Origin: Buxus sempervirens
Lineage: Eukaryota; Streptophyta; Magnoliopsida; Buxales; Buxaceae
Length of the DNA stretch: 64,000 bases
Reading direction: 5' to 3'
NCBI GenBank assembly: GCA_947561395.2
Contig: OX387183.1
Span: 32,538,853 to 32,602,852 of the forward strand
In this document: positions 38,701 to 48,839 of the stretch, piece after piece
Position numbering within the stretch: position 1 is the first letter of the stretch
How the letters are laid out: every line of letters starts with the position of its first letter
Made by a program: the position numbers and the translations under genes
Notes under the pieces: generated by a model
What the model was told of the DNA's origin: nothing
What the model saw: the letters and a program-made list of their open reading frames with translations, nothing else
Database searches by the model: none

Positions 38701-40081
38701 CTTTCTCTCCACCTTTGCTATGGTCCTGTAAACTTTGTTTGCCTGGAGGGAATGAGCACCAATCGATTTCTCATTAATCTCTAGTGCTGACCGAGCAACC
38801 TCTGCATACAATTGACCATCATCAACATCCCCCCGATCAGTCCCCCTCTTGATCCCAAGAGACCTGGGTACTAAACCTCTAACGCCATTATCCTCTTTTC
38901 CTTCAGTACACTGAGACTTCCAAATGTCTAGCCCCTCACCATTGCCCCTACCTGAGATTACGTCATCATGGCTCAAACCTCCCCATTCAATCTCTACCTG
39001 GTACCTACATCGTTCTTCACCGCTTCTTGAATGATAGAAATATTTTCATGAATACTGTACCCTGCCTCTTGGAGGTCTTTACACATCACCATCAGCTCCT
39101 TCGGCCTTGGAGACTTTCGACGATTATAGATCCCACTAGTAGCAATGTTTAAACCCACCCCAGCGATATCAAACCTATTCCCTAACCATCGCTCTCTTCC
39201 CTCATTCCCCTTACCACCCTACTCTTCCTCTGTTATCAGCTTCTTCAACTCCATAATAACAGTCTTCACCAACACCTTCAAACAAAGTAAGCAGACCTAC
39301 CAAACGTAGTCGCCTGCCAATGCAAATCTCGCCGGCTCTCAACGATACCAGATTCTATTCGCAAATCACTGCCAGACATCGTTCGCAATCATCGCCATAC
39401 ACAGTCATCGACAGTCACACTCGTTGAAGAACAGAGTCGCCCTACTTTGCGATCGCCTGCCATTCGCAATGGTGTTCCATTTGCAAGTTGACTGTCGTTC
39501 GCCCAAATCTTCTGTTCACAAGTCACCGTTTGCTCGACCAATACCAGTCCTTTATCAATACTTGCCACCCCACACCCTAAACTTTGTAACATTTCCTAAA
39601 TTTCATGTATCATAATAGTCCTAAGGGGGAATTGGTGAAATTTCATGCCACCAAAAGGGGAAATGGTGAAATCCCTATGGCATCACAAAATTGTAAAGAC
39701 TGCAAACACATAACAGCACTTGCCACCCCACACCCTAAACTTTGTAACATTTCCATGTATCATAATAGTCCTAAGAATGAGATCACATAAAAGAGGTGAC
39801 ACATTTTTATTGAAGCATTTTTCATTTTTTGGAAGTACTATTAGAAGATGAATCATTAAAATACTGTTTATAACCTTTTCCCCAAGAATGTTGCAACCTG
39901 AATTATTAGCTTGCACCATGCTCTTGGTCAATGTTTATAATTCCAATTATCTATGTCAATAAAAATTTATGAAAAAATCGAAGAGTAAGCCACACACCTC
40001 TTTCTGTAGCTGAAGAGAGTATCTAGACTTCTCTGCAATCTGAATCCTTAATGCTTGTAGCTCGTGATCCATGTCCATCAC
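11711..40081 (-). CDS. SCAB: Stomatal closure-related actin-binding protein (SCAB), 3' half of gene
   Basis: Seven exons join without a frame break: 39998-40081, 20585-20765, 17744-17860, 16046-16104, 12681-12815, 12230-12379 and 11711-11758 (774 nt, 257 codons plus TAA). In order, the protein shows a coiled-coil end ([14 protein letters not shown]), a segment with [10 protein letters not shown] and [11 protein letters not shown], then [38 protein letters not shown] and [14 protein letters not shown]. These motifs match Arabidopsis SCAB1, a plant-specific protein that binds, bundles and stabilises actin filaments and is needed for normal stomatal closure. Its C-terminus is a fused Ig-PH fold reported to bind phosphoinositides. 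SCAB1 is about 496 aa, so roughly half is missing upstream. All borders are GT/AG. The long introns hold most of the transposons in the window. It may be SCAB1 or a paralogue. Confidence 0.87.
12230..12379 (-). CDS. SCAB: SCAB exon, PH domain C-terminal part
   Basis: 150 nt, 50 codons, between tttctag and AAT/GTAAGT. It encodes [20 protein letters not shown] followed by [18 protein letters not shown], the most conserved part of the family. Confidence 0.92.
12681..12815 (-). CDS. SCAB: SCAB exon, PH domain
   Basis: 135 nt, 45 codons, between atgcag and ATGCAG/GTATCA. It contains [20 protein letters not shown] and [10 protein letters not shown], a basic stretch in the PH-like domain. Confidence 0.9.
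14197..14224. repeat. CA-rich microsatellite
   Basis: A short impure (CA)n run in a SCAB intron. A second one is at 15580-15595. Confidence 0.75.
15129..15595 (+). mobile_element. 5'-truncated L1 LINE insertion
   Basis: The plus strand reads as the last part of a plant L1 ORF2 ([20 protein letters not shown], then [15 protein letters not shown] and ILRDLAA), then a 3' untranslated region ending in an A run at 15565-15579 and a CA run. The 11-bp sequence aataagcagtt occurs on both sides (about 15118-15128 and 15596-15606), which fits target-primed reverse transcription. It lies in the SCAB intron between the 12681 and 16046 exons. Confidence 0.8.
16046..16104 (-). CDS. SCAB: SCAB exon, Ig-PH junction
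   Basis: 59 nt encoding [20 protein letters not shown]. Two AGs are possible at the acceptor. The one 11 bases further in (caacag/TTGCAG) keeps the frame with the previous exon, while the outer one (attcag/GTATAC) does not. Confidence 0.85.
17744..17860 (-). CDS. SCAB: SCAB exon, Ig domain
   Basis: 117 nt between tgcaacag and CCTG/GTATGA. It encodes [20 protein letters not shown] and TTSGPIDP. The YAP(D/E)PFDVGR motif is a hallmark of SCAB proteins. Confidence 0.9.
17862..20584. other. SCAB intron with hAT-like fragment
   Basis: No other exon was recognised. The segment 19262-20000 begins taggggtgcaactcag, the same end as the hAT-like element at 34679-35952, and is rich in aaccgaacc and its complement. 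I could not find its right end, so it may be truncated. Confidence 0.5.
20585..20765 (-). CDS. SCAB: SCAB exon, start of Ig-PH part
   Basis: 181 nt between tctccag and TTCAG/GTGCAT. It begins [20 protein letters not shown] and ends [17 protein letters not shown] plus one base. The N-terminal part continues the coiled-coil frame of the 39998-40081 exon, and the rest matches the first strands of the SCAB Ig domain. Confidence 0.9.
20766..23550. other. SCAB intron, no gene recognised
   Basis: AT-rich sequence. The block 21700-22420 is less AT-rich and looks like an old LTR or other repeat, but I could not place it. The block 23330-23550 has gcgaaacggggc-type motifs resembling the hAT MITE family seen at 34966 and 42963. 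Confidence 0.4.
23551..26000. repeat. Dispersed 2.45 kb non-coding repeat, copy 1
   Basis: Closely similar over its whole length to 44596-47044, in the same orientation. It contains many copies of tgtatcttgg and an internal GC-rich block of gcgctcgagc-like motifs near 24200-24510. The right end reads as the complement of TATAACACCACGGG (TATAACGCCTCAG in copy 2), which suggests an LTR on the minus strand, but the other end was not found. A diverged partial copy follows at 26120-26830. Confidence 0.75.
26120..26830. repeat. Diverged partial copy of the 2.45 kb repeat
   Basis: Matches the 24980-25670 part of copy 1 in the same order (agcatagctt, atagtgaaat, tgtatctcga, gatacctta, agtcctgtgaagtcaca) with many changes. 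Confidence 0.65.
26834..29526 (-). repeat. Probable solo LTR, ~2.7 kb
   Basis: The minus strand begins TGTAGAGGCCCGGATTCGG and ends GGGGTTCTGACA, so it has TG...CA ends. It includes a ctctct-rich block (27225-27740) in which long open frames are low-complexity artefacts, and gcctaacaccttccc at about 29068, a phrase often found near the ends of large gypsy LTRs. Flanks are gttat and gtctt, so no clear target duplication. No internal region is attached. Confidence 0.5.
29540..30400 (-). pseudogene. RTE-type LINE reverse transcriptase remnant
   Basis: The minus strand carries degraded pieces of an RTE-clade reverse transcriptase: a [10 protein letters not shown]-like motif followed by FLLMLK (for the FIDLEKAYD region) and GFVKDVYE (for the IKDMY region). 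Stops and frameshifts are frequent. It is separate from the L1 that starts at 30827. Confidence 0.5.
30996..31015. repeat. C20 homopolymer
   Basis: Twenty consecutive C on the plus strand in the 3' region of the L1, hence poly(G) in the SCAB sense strand. Confidence 0.9.
32024..32244. mobile_element. Mutator-type MITE with ~75-bp terminal inverted repeats
   Basis: The ends GGATTGAGATCCTCTACGGT are inverted repeats that match for about 75 bp with a handful of differences (through gggctcaa, ccaataaa and gcttgcca). They leave only a short central spacer. The flanks ccgatattt (32015-32023) and ccaatattt (32245-32253) are a 9-bp duplication with one mismatch, which points to a Mutator-like element. 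It interrupts the L1 ORF2. Confidence 0.85.
34679..35952. mobile_element. hAT-type non-autonomous element inside the L1
   Basis: The terminal inverted repeats are TAGGGGTGCAACTCGG and TAGGGGTGCAACTCAGG. A perfect 8-bp target duplication, accaatac, flanks it at 34671-34678 and 35953-35960. The L1 endonuclease frame stops at one end and resumes at the other. The subterminal parts are made of ggttcggttt repeats. There is no transposase; open frames here are repeat artefacts. It carries a second hAT MITE at 34966-35480. Confidence 0.9.
34966..35480. mobile_element. hAT-type MITE nested in the hAT element
   Basis: It begins CAAGGTTTGACATTTCGG and ends in the complement of CAAGGATTGACTTTTCGG. A perfect 8-bp duplication, cgtgggac, flanks it (34958-34965 and 35481-35488). 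The interior is rich in aatttcgc and ggcggc motifs. The same family occurs at 42963-43353. Confidence 0.9.
36694..36709. repeat. C16 homopolymer
   Basis: Sixteen consecutive C in the spacer between ORF1 and ORF2 of the L1. Confidence 0.9.
37424..38976 (-). pseudogene. L1 ORF1 (DUF4283-like nucleic-acid-binding protein)
   Basis: The two main open pieces are 38593-38976 and 37768-38586. The second contains [14 protein letters not shown] and [13 protein letters not shown], typical of the DUF4283/RRM-like domain of plant L1 ORF1 proteins, which coat the LINE RNA. The two are separated by a TAG near 38593, and the end is broken by frameshifts. Confidence 0.65.
39558..39776. repeat. Partial tandem duplication
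   Basis: A block containing cttgccaccccacaccctaa, then actttgtaac and tcataatagtcctaag, occurs at about 39561-39634 and again at about 39719-39776. The second copy lacks about eight bases. Confidence 0.8.
39998..40081 (-). CDS. SCAB: SCAB coiled-coil exon
   Basis: 84 nt, 28 codons ([20 protein letters not shown] then YSLQLQKE), phase 0 at both ends. The acceptor is ctatag and the donor GAG/GTGTGT. It encodes the end of the coiled coil that precedes the Ig-PH part. The next exon in the transcript begins 19.2 kb away. Confidence 0.88.
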
Positions 40082-42590
40082 CTATAGATATTAACAAAAT
40101 TAAAAACTTAAAAAGAAATATGTATCAATATAACCAGAATAAGGATAAAATGTAACTGCACCGAAATGAATAATTCTAGATGTTGAAATATCAAATTAAA
40201 AACAACATATGAGCAAATATAATGAAATATAAATAACAGCAATTCATATAACATTTGATTAACACAGTGAAATAACATAATAATCTTTTAGTATCTCAAT
40301 AGGTTGCATAGATATAATTATAATCAAATTGAACATTCAAGAATAGTTTTTCATTCCAAATTACCCTAAATATAAAGCGCTTCAAATCACATGTTTTACA
40401 TTTTCTTACATGTTTCCACATATGAGACTCCCAAGACTGGGTTTCTCCATAAGACATTATCAATTAGGTTAAGCACAAAACACACATGAGGTGGAATCCA
40501 ATTCAGCCCTAGGATGAACCAAAATGTTCTGGTTCACGTCCAAATTTGTGAAGTTTCACATTCAACTATAGTGCTTGCTGATTAGAGTCTTCAAACCATC
40601 TTTGCTGACTCTTGTATGAGACTGTTGTTATGAACCCCCATTCTATCTAATTAATATATAGACATAAAAACCAATAAATGATTATAGAAATGATAAGCAC
40701 AAGTTATGCATGAACCTTTGGTCCAAAAATTTTGATACCTGAATGGTGTTGAAACCCTGAAGGTTTCAAAACCCGGTCAATGTTTGCCAACTTGGAAGCT
40801 TACTAGCCTGGACAAGCCTACAGCTTTAGCAATTTATTATTTTAACTTTTAATGCAGTAAAAATAAGGATTTCAGTGTAGCTCATTTTAGCTATTAATGA
40901 TATAATACAAAAATAAGTTTCCACATGAACTAAGATTCTACAGAAACTGAGTTGCTTGATACGGTTAAGACACAAGTGGCAGCTATCAAAGATTTAATTT
41001 TGATTCAAATATTTATGGTTCAGATGACCAGATTTGAAACTAATGTTATATTTCATTTAATTTCTAAGAGAGAAAATAATGGGAAAGATTTGTCAAATAA
41101 AAGAACAAAATAAGATGAAAAATGTCTGAAAGGTAGTGAGAGGTCAAATAATGCTATAACATCATGCTCTTTGGAGCTCTGGACCAGGTTATATGAGGAG
41201 CCTATATGACTGGGACAGACACATTTAAGAGTAAGACACCAAAACAGATTATGTATTCGTTCTCTCATCCTATATTTAAGGACTAGGCCAACTCCCATCG
41301 CTTTAGTTCTTGGTAGCGATTTGAAGATTACAAGTATTTTAGCCAACCTGGCATTTTCAGAACGTAATATCTCAGGCCAAAGTCCTAGAGTAACACTTCA
41401 GTCGCAACAGTTCTATTAGTATTAATATGTATAAATTAAAAAAGTTACAACTTGAGACAGGTATTTTCCCTACACGTGCATTCATAGGCACTCACAGAGG
41501 AATTGGCAGATCCAACTGTAGGGAAAAAGTATGGGAGCAAAAAACCAAAATTGAGTAATCCAACAGAAAAATAAGAGTAGCAAACCACAGAAAACACAGC
41601 ATTCAATATAAAACAGAATCTGGGATGAATAAGAGAGAGATTTTAAAGGACTTATTGTGATTGCGGCAAGACGATTTATCTCTGTGCTTAAAACCTTAAA
41701 TGCATTCTTTTAGATGATTTCCTTGGTGTGTAGTGCTGCAAGCATTAGGTTCACAGCATTCAATGTTCAACAACCTTGCCAGTAGATCACACAAAAATAC
41801 TAACCGAAGGTGAACTCCTTGAATGTCAGTCATATCAAATTCAGAAAGTTGAAGGAGAAGATAGTGATTAGAATCTGTTCAAAACGTTTTCTCATATCAA
41901 ACTAATGCAATTTCGACCAAGAAATACACCAATAAAGGATGAGGTAATCCACAAGTTCATGAACCATCCCATCCACAAACCTGATCAAAACGAATCATAA
42001 CATCGCAAAATTGCAACTGCTGCTCGAGCGCTTGTTGAGCATGGGGCGAGCGCAAAGATACATTCAACAAATTGACTCTTGTTGCTCGAGCACTTGTCGA
42101 GAACTAATCGTGTGTATGCTCTTGGGTTACAACTAAGTAAACACAAACAACTACAGATCAAGTACCACTCAAGCATTAAGTTCATAGAATGAGGTTGCGC
42201 TAGAGTGCTAGTCACGGGATGATCAACTGTGAGAGAATTTTTGCTATTGCTCAAGCATTGATTGAGCAGATTTTAGTACTTATTAATTTTTATCAAAAGA
42301 ACAATACAAAAGACAAAAGAAAAGACACCAAAAACACCTAGTAAATGGAAGGAATGCCAAGAGTCCCAATTTTGAGGACTTCTTCAAGATGTTCAGACTT
42401 CAAACCACAACAATTTCCCCCACAAGTCTCAAAATTGTAAGAGATGATCTAAGTGACTAAAATTATAGTATACAATGATACCGGTGCCTTTTGGACTTGA
42501 ACTGATACTTGGGATTTATATAATATTATTCAAAGAGATCTGGTGGAAATAAATTTTCAAACCTGATTATCTTGTGTAAATCAGTTATTC
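40082..42590. other. SCAB intron, no gene recognised
   Basis: AT-rich sequence without clear coding potential on either strand. A short stretch near 42005-42110 has gctcgagcgcttg-type motifs like those in the 2.45 kb repeat. Confidence 0.45.
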
Positions 42591-42599
42591 CTATAACTC

Positions 42600-43690
42600 A
42601 CACACTAGAACACCACAAGGTGAGTTCTACATTGGGTGGCGATCATTTGGCCATGCGCCTACTGGTCTCATGAGTGCTCTAGAGAATTAACCCAAACACT
42701 CAACGGAGGCGACTCCACCTCAATGCTCACATAGATGATTCCCATCTCCCTTGATGTACTGATAATCAATTTCTTCCCTAAAGGCCTAATCAGAGGATCT
42801 ACTAAATTTCCTCCTGACCTTACATATTTAAACACAAATTACTCCATTTAGTATTTATCTTATATCTTATGTCACAATTCTTATATGCCTCCCTTTTTCA
42901 TTGTATATTTTATTTTGGGATATAACTATTGCTGCCTAGCTATCACAATAGATAGATATAGGCAAGGCTTTTCATTTTAATATTGCTGGGCATTGCCGCC
43001 CAAGGCATGAAACGAATTTTTCAAGCTGCTGATTCATTGTAAAAATAAAAAATAAAAAAACTCAAGAATTGTGCTCTTGGATTTTGGGGAAAATTTGCCC
43101 AAATTGAAAGAAATTTCGCTTTGTCCTGCCCAAAAAAATAATTTCTTTTTAAAAAAAATTGTGTTTCCCGTGTTTCAACCTCGTTTTGCCAATTAAGCTT
43201 AGCACATTGCTGCATTTCACCAGCATGCCACTAAAAATTACCAGAGATGCAATATGGCAATTTTCCCTTACAAAAAGTGTCACTGTGGAGCAAATGGTGA
43301 AATTTCAGTGGCACATCGCAGCATTCGGCATGCCGCTGAAACTGAAAACCATGGATATAGGAGGTACTAGTCTTGTCCACAAAGGGAATAGCACAGAATG
43401 TTTCTCAAAAATTCTACCTCTCCACCAGCCAACTCCAAGGCCACACATTCATATTCCATGGAGGATTAGCATTAGATGATTGTTTAAATGATTCCATAAA
43501 AGAGCACCACCTAGTCCTAGTAAATAGAAAATATAGCCACTGGTTGAGTTTACTTCTTCATGTGCAGTAACCCAATTGGCATCACAAGAGCCCTTTAATA
43601 CAGTGGGATAACCAAGATAGTGAAGACCATGTTGCATTGTTCCCTTTAAGTACCTCAATACTCTAAGTAGTTGCATTTCCAATGTTCATA
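42600..43690 (-). pseudogene. Copia RNase H remnant, interrupted by a MITE
   Basis: The minus strand encodes the end of a Copia polyprotein: LRVLRYLKGTMQHGLHY and STSGYIF (43450-43682), then a CDS-AA motif with its stop (42860-42960), then YVRSGGNLVDPLI and STSREMG near 42720-42830. A 391-bp hAT MITE splits it. Stops and frameshifts are present. Confidence 0.75.
42963..43353. mobile_element. hAT-type MITE
   Basis: It begins CAAGGCTTTTCATTTT and ends in the complement of CATGGTTTTCAGTTTC, and is flanked on both sides by gatatagg (42955-42962 and 43354-43361), a perfect 8-bp duplication. Ends and motif content place it in the same family as 34966-35480. It splits a Copia RNase H. Confidence 0.85.
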
Positions 43691-44131
43691 GTTAGAACTA
43701 TGAATGCATCTACTAGTCTTCTGTTGAGGACCCGATTAAGAATCCAACAACAAACCCTAGTTGCCTTTAGTTGCTCCTCAAGTTTGATGTCTCCCTCAAT
43801 TACTCATGCCAACTTCACAAGAATATTGGCCAATTAGGTGGTTACAGATTTTAATTTCAGATCTAGGGTTTATTCTAGATTGAAATTGTGAATATTTAGG
43901 GGTTTAGGGAAACACAAAATTCAAGAGAGATAGAACAGAAAATCGATTTAATCAAACTCACAGGATTAAGTTGATTAAACCTCTAGATTAAAATCAACGA
44001 CTTACTTTAAACCAGCCCCAGCGAATCAAAGTAGTGCTATTTTGAAAAGCCCAAAGAATACCCAGAACAAATCAGCCTCCAGCTGTTAGTTTCCAAATCC
44101 CCTTTCTTTTAGGTTTTCAGCTGGTCTTTAT

Positions 44132-44132
<1 letters not shown>

Positions 44133-44172
<40 letters not shown>
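44133..44172. repeat. C40 homopolymer
   Basis: Forty consecutive C on the plus strand. Such a run is unusual in plant DNA and prone to length errors in sequencing. Confidence 0.9.
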
Positions 44173-44173
<1 letters not shown>

Positions 44174-44595
44174 TAAAATCCTGAATTTTGAAGAAATAAT
44201 AATACAATTCTAAATCTGAATATTGGAAGAATAAATTTGAAATATTGAGGAATAAAGATTTAATCCAAGTATTTGGAGGATTAATGTTATGATTTAAATT
44301 CATATTATAAAGGAAAATAATGAGATTAAATCTGGAAATTTTGGAAAAAAAGTAGTAGTTAAATATGATATAATAAAGAAAAGGGTATTTTTAGTCTATT
44401 TCTATTAAGCCGATTAATAAATTGATTAATTAAATAATATTAAATCTGAAAAAATTAATTAGATCTAAGGTAGGTTGAATTTGGATTTAAATAGCTTAAT
44501 TTATGGCTTATTTAATGGAAAAAAAGGGCCTATTTCTAATTATAATTAATTAACGGCTTAAATTTGGAAGAAAGAGAGATTTTGGGGAGATTTGA

Positions 44596-47044
44596 TAATA
44601 TTTAAAAATAGGGATTTAAAATATGGCGAAAATAGATTAAAATAGAAGTTTCTTTTATATGGTAGTTAGGAGACAATTTAAAAGAAGAGTCAAGATAAAA
44701 TAGGAAAGTTGGATTACTAGAAAGGTTCCCAAATATAATTAGGACTCTTGGTTGACCATGTGTATAAAAGAAGGGAGATAGAAGTTTTTGAATTTCCTAC
44801 GATCAAGACAGAGAGAGAGGAAGGAGCTCACGGCTGGGTCTAGAACAAGAGAGAGAGAGTGAACGGCTAGTGGAAGAAGAAGGAAGAGAGAAAGGAACAT
44901 TATTGATCATCTCAAAGCTTGGGTTTGGATCTAACCTTTACAACTTGGAAAAGAATGCATGATTTTATGTTTAATCGACATATATGGATTCCGAGGGTTT
45001 TGTTGGATGTATTTTATCTGATTTGAGGATTTGTGTAGATGGTTTCGTGGGTTTTATTGAACATAAATGAACTTTACAAGAATTGTCAAAGTATGTTTGA
45101 AAGTGAGATTTTCCTTAGGAAAACTTGTTGATCATTGTTTTTTATGATCTAGAATGACTTGGCATGTTTAGAGGACAAAACCCAAGATTTTGAGGTGATT
45201 TGAAGTATTAGATTGGTGAAAATTATATTAGATTTGAAAAGTTTTCGAAAACCCAAATTTTGTGAAATTGAACGGACGCCCAACATCTAGCTCGGGCGCC
45301 AGATCAAGGGCCCAAATGTTTTAGATGAACGGCCGATGCCGTTCAAGCAGGCACTCGAGCGCTCTGCCTCTGTTTTTTTTTTTTTTAAATTACAACTTGA
45401 GAGTTAAATTTTGGATTTAGACTGAGTGCCCGAGATGTGGCTTAAGCGCCCGAATTTAAAACACAGAATTCCTAGTGCCCAACTAGTTGCTTGAGTGCGA
45501 CAGCAAGTGACCACTTCTCAAATTGATTTTAAACGAGTGCCCAATATAGCGCCCTACCCTAGGCTCGAGCGCCCATTGACAGATTTTCATATTTTTGCCT
45601 TTTAACCCAGAATTTGATTTTAAACCTATTTTTATGGATTTCCAACTCATGTACCAACTAGATTAGGGTGTTTTGAGAGTATTTACATTGGCCAAAACAT
45701 TAATTGGATTTTTATAAAAAATTTGGGTACGTTTTGCTAAAATAACTCTTGTTTTGGGTTTATTGTTCCAAATTGATTTTGTTTTCACTTAGCTTGTTTT
45801 TAATGGTTTAGACACTTATATTTGAACTATCTAAAGACGTTTTCAAGGTTTCTATGGCAGAATTACATGTATTTCTTCCATGTATCTTGGAGTGGCTTAT
45901 TTTCTCACTCATGTATCTTGGGTTGAAGATTTGACTTTCCCATGTATCTTACGATAATCTTTTGGTTTTCATCAATGTATCTTGGAGTGATTTATATATT
46001 AATTTGGCATTGTTAAACTACTTGGATTTATTTTAGATATTGGGGATGCTTGCCTTGTGTCTAGCGAATATAGCTTGTTATGGATCCATAGTTTAGTCAG
46101 ATAGTGAAATGATTCATTCCTCGTTTAGTTAATCTCGTGTTCCATTTATGCATTTCCACCATGTATCTTGGTAAGGCCTTCCTGTATCTGGTTGTGCTAC
46201 AACAATCCCACTCGTCGTTTATCTTGACGTGGTCACTATTTTGGGCTACCCACCGTGTATCTCGATCTGGTATTCCCATGTTGGTTTTGGATATTGTTGC
46301 AGTTTGATTGGATTGTACTTGCCAACCCAATTCTGTATCTGGTTGGGTTCTCCCCTATGTTGTAGTTCGTGTATCTCGGCCAACATATGACGGGAGGTGG
46401 AATTGGTGCGGGTCTTAACTTCTCAAAGATATCTTATTTCACGAGTCCTGTGATGTCACAATTGTATGGTGTGCTGATTGTATTATTTAAGTATTAATTA
46501 TTGGCTTTGCTTTGGAAATATGCGATTTGGATTTCATACTCTATTATTCATAGATATTTGGTATTTTGATTTATCATTGGAACCTCATAAAAAGAGGATT
46601 TCAAATTATATGGATAGTATTCTCTCATACATGTTACTGCTTACTGGGATTTTATATCTCATACCGTTGTTTTCAAATACTCTTGGAGAGTTGGAGAGGA
46701 CGTGCTAGCTAAGATAGAGAATTTTGAGGGTACTGCAAGTGATCTAGAAGAGCATGTTATAGCTTATTAGTTTCTTTATATTATGTTAGGAGATTTGTTT
46801 TAGGAGTTCTTTCTTTCATGATAGGTCTTGAGAAGTGTTTAGAATAGGTAGTTTACCTTTTAAATTTCAGATTTGATGTGGATTATTAGCACTTTTGTAT
46901 TGAATTAATGGAGTTACTTAAATTTTGGCGTACTCTGATTTACCTTATCTTTTTATGCTTTTGTTCTTAATTGTTTTGCTATCACTAAGTAATGCCCTTG
47001 ATCTGTTGAATAAAAAAAAAAACTACCAAATCTGAGGCGTTATA
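44596..47044. repeat. Dispersed 2.45 kb non-coding repeat, copy 2
   Basis: Closely similar to 23551-26000, in the same orientation. In the 234 bp at 46097-46330, compared with 25039-25272, I count 11 differences, all transitions. The right end is ctgaggcgttata. Confidence 0.8.
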
Positions 47045-47910
47045 CCCCCAAAGCAGTAAATCCAAACTACCCCTACTAATAAAAACAAAATTACCCAATT
47101 GCCCTTAATGATAGCAAAAAATCTAAACTACCCATACTAATAAAAATAGAATTACCCAACTGCCCTTAATGAAGTAATTAAAAGCTTTTTAATTAACAGA
47201 TCTTATCTATTTAGCATATAAATTAAGAAATTTATATGCCTTCTTTACCAGGTACTATAAATCCTTTTAGTTGAGTCAAATAAATTTCTTCTAAATCTCC
47301 GTTTAAGAAGGCATTTTTTACATCAATTTGATGAATTGTTAATTTCTAAATAGTAGCCAAGGCTATCAATACTCTTATAATAGTTATTTTTGGCAACCAG
47401 TGTATAGATTTCAAAATAATCTACTTCTGTTTGTTGAATGGGTTTATTTCCACGTTGCAAATCAATTAATTCCCATTTATGATTAGCCAAAATGGAATCT
47501 CACTCACTATTAATTGCTTCTCTCCAAAATACTGCATTTGGAGAAGACATAGCTTCATTATAAGTTACAGGATCACTATCTACTAGAAATGTGGTGAAGT
47601 CATCACCAAAATTAGTCTCTTTCTGAGGTCTATCAATTCTTAGTTTAAGTTCAAATTCTATACTATGTTCTAGTTCAATTCTAAGACTTGGTTCAGATTA
47701 AAACTCTCTGGTTTGGCTTGCGGAAGCCACATTTGAACCTACTGCAACCTTTTGTCTTAGTGGAAAAATAGACTCAAAAAACTAACACCATTTCATCATC
47801 TACATATTTCAAAGTAAGAAATCTATAAGCAGCACCGTGCTCAGTATAACCTATAAATACACAATCTATAGTCTTAGAACTTATCCTCTTCCTCTTAATA
47901 TTTGGTAGAC

Positions 47911-48327
47911 CTACTTTAGGTAGACAACCCATACTTTAAGGTAATTTATGTTAGGATTATGTCCCTTCCAAAGTTCAAAAGTTGTCTTACAAGTTTTCTC
48001 ATGAGGAATTTTGTTTGTTATGAAACAAGCACAAAGCATAGCTTCCTCCCACAAATTCGTGGGTGAACCAGAACTAACAATTATGGAGTTCATCATCTCC
48101 TTGAAAGTTCTATTCTTTCTCTCAGCTATTCCATTAGACTTGGGAGAATAAGGAGCAGTGATTTCATGTATAACCCCATTCTCTTCATAATATTTTTGAA
48201 ATGCATTTGAGTCATACTCTCCTTCCCTGTCAGTGCCGAGTCTATTAATCTTTCTATTTAATTGATTTTCTACTTCTATTTTATATTTTATGAATGTTTC
48301 TTCTACTTCATCTTTAGTTCTTAGCAA
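47911..48327 (-). pseudogene. Copia integrase core
   Basis: The open segment includes LGTDREGEYDSNAFQKYYEE, ITAPYSPKSNGIAERKNRT and LWEEAMLCACFITNKIP, the core of a Copia integrase. The D of DRGGEY (here DREGEY) and the E of NGIAERKNR are kept. It is part of the broken element and not an independent gene. Confidence 0.85.
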
Positions 48328-48839
48328 CTCGCCTTAGTGTATCGGTTGAAATCATCTAAGAAAGTGATAATATTTTTTTACAACCTCTTTTCGTACTGTT
48401 TTTTAAATCCCCTACATCACTATGTATTAGAACAAGAAGTTCAGATTCCCTTTTAATATATTTATGTGGTTTATTTTGTGAATTTTGCTTCTGAACAACA
48501 TTCACACTTGCCAAATTTTAAGTTCAATAATTTTTTAATCAAACCTAATTTTCAATTCATTTAGTATAACCTATATTAGTATGTCTTGGTCTATCATGCC
48601 ACGAAGAGAGAGAATCACTATAAGCATAATCAGATATTTGGTTTATTTCATTAGAAACATTCAAGACAAACAGACCATTGTAAGTTTGAAACAACTTTTT
48701 TCCATAAAAAACCCCACTCTTGGACAAAATTAACTTATCACCCTCAAAAACAAGTTTTTATTCGAGCCATGAATTAGTGTAATTTTTAATCTCTATGTGA
48801 CAATTGTATGACAAATACCATTTTTACTAATGTTTTGAA

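Larger units (their letters stand above)
30827..39550 (-). mobile_element. Long L1-type LINE, interrupted by two DNA elements
   Basis: Read on the minus strand, a 5' region (to about 39550) is followed by ORF1, ORF2 and a 3' tail ending in an A run (T run at 30827-30840). Without the 221-bp and 1274-bp insertions the element is about 7.2 kb, close to full length for a plant L1. All ORFs contain stops or frameshifts. It lies inside the giant SCAB intron in the same orientation as the gene. The exact 5' end and target duplication were not resolved. Confidence 0.8.

Noticed and set aside
44109-44303. 64-aa frame with poly-Gly
   Set aside because: The glycine run is the C40 homopolymer read on the minus strand.
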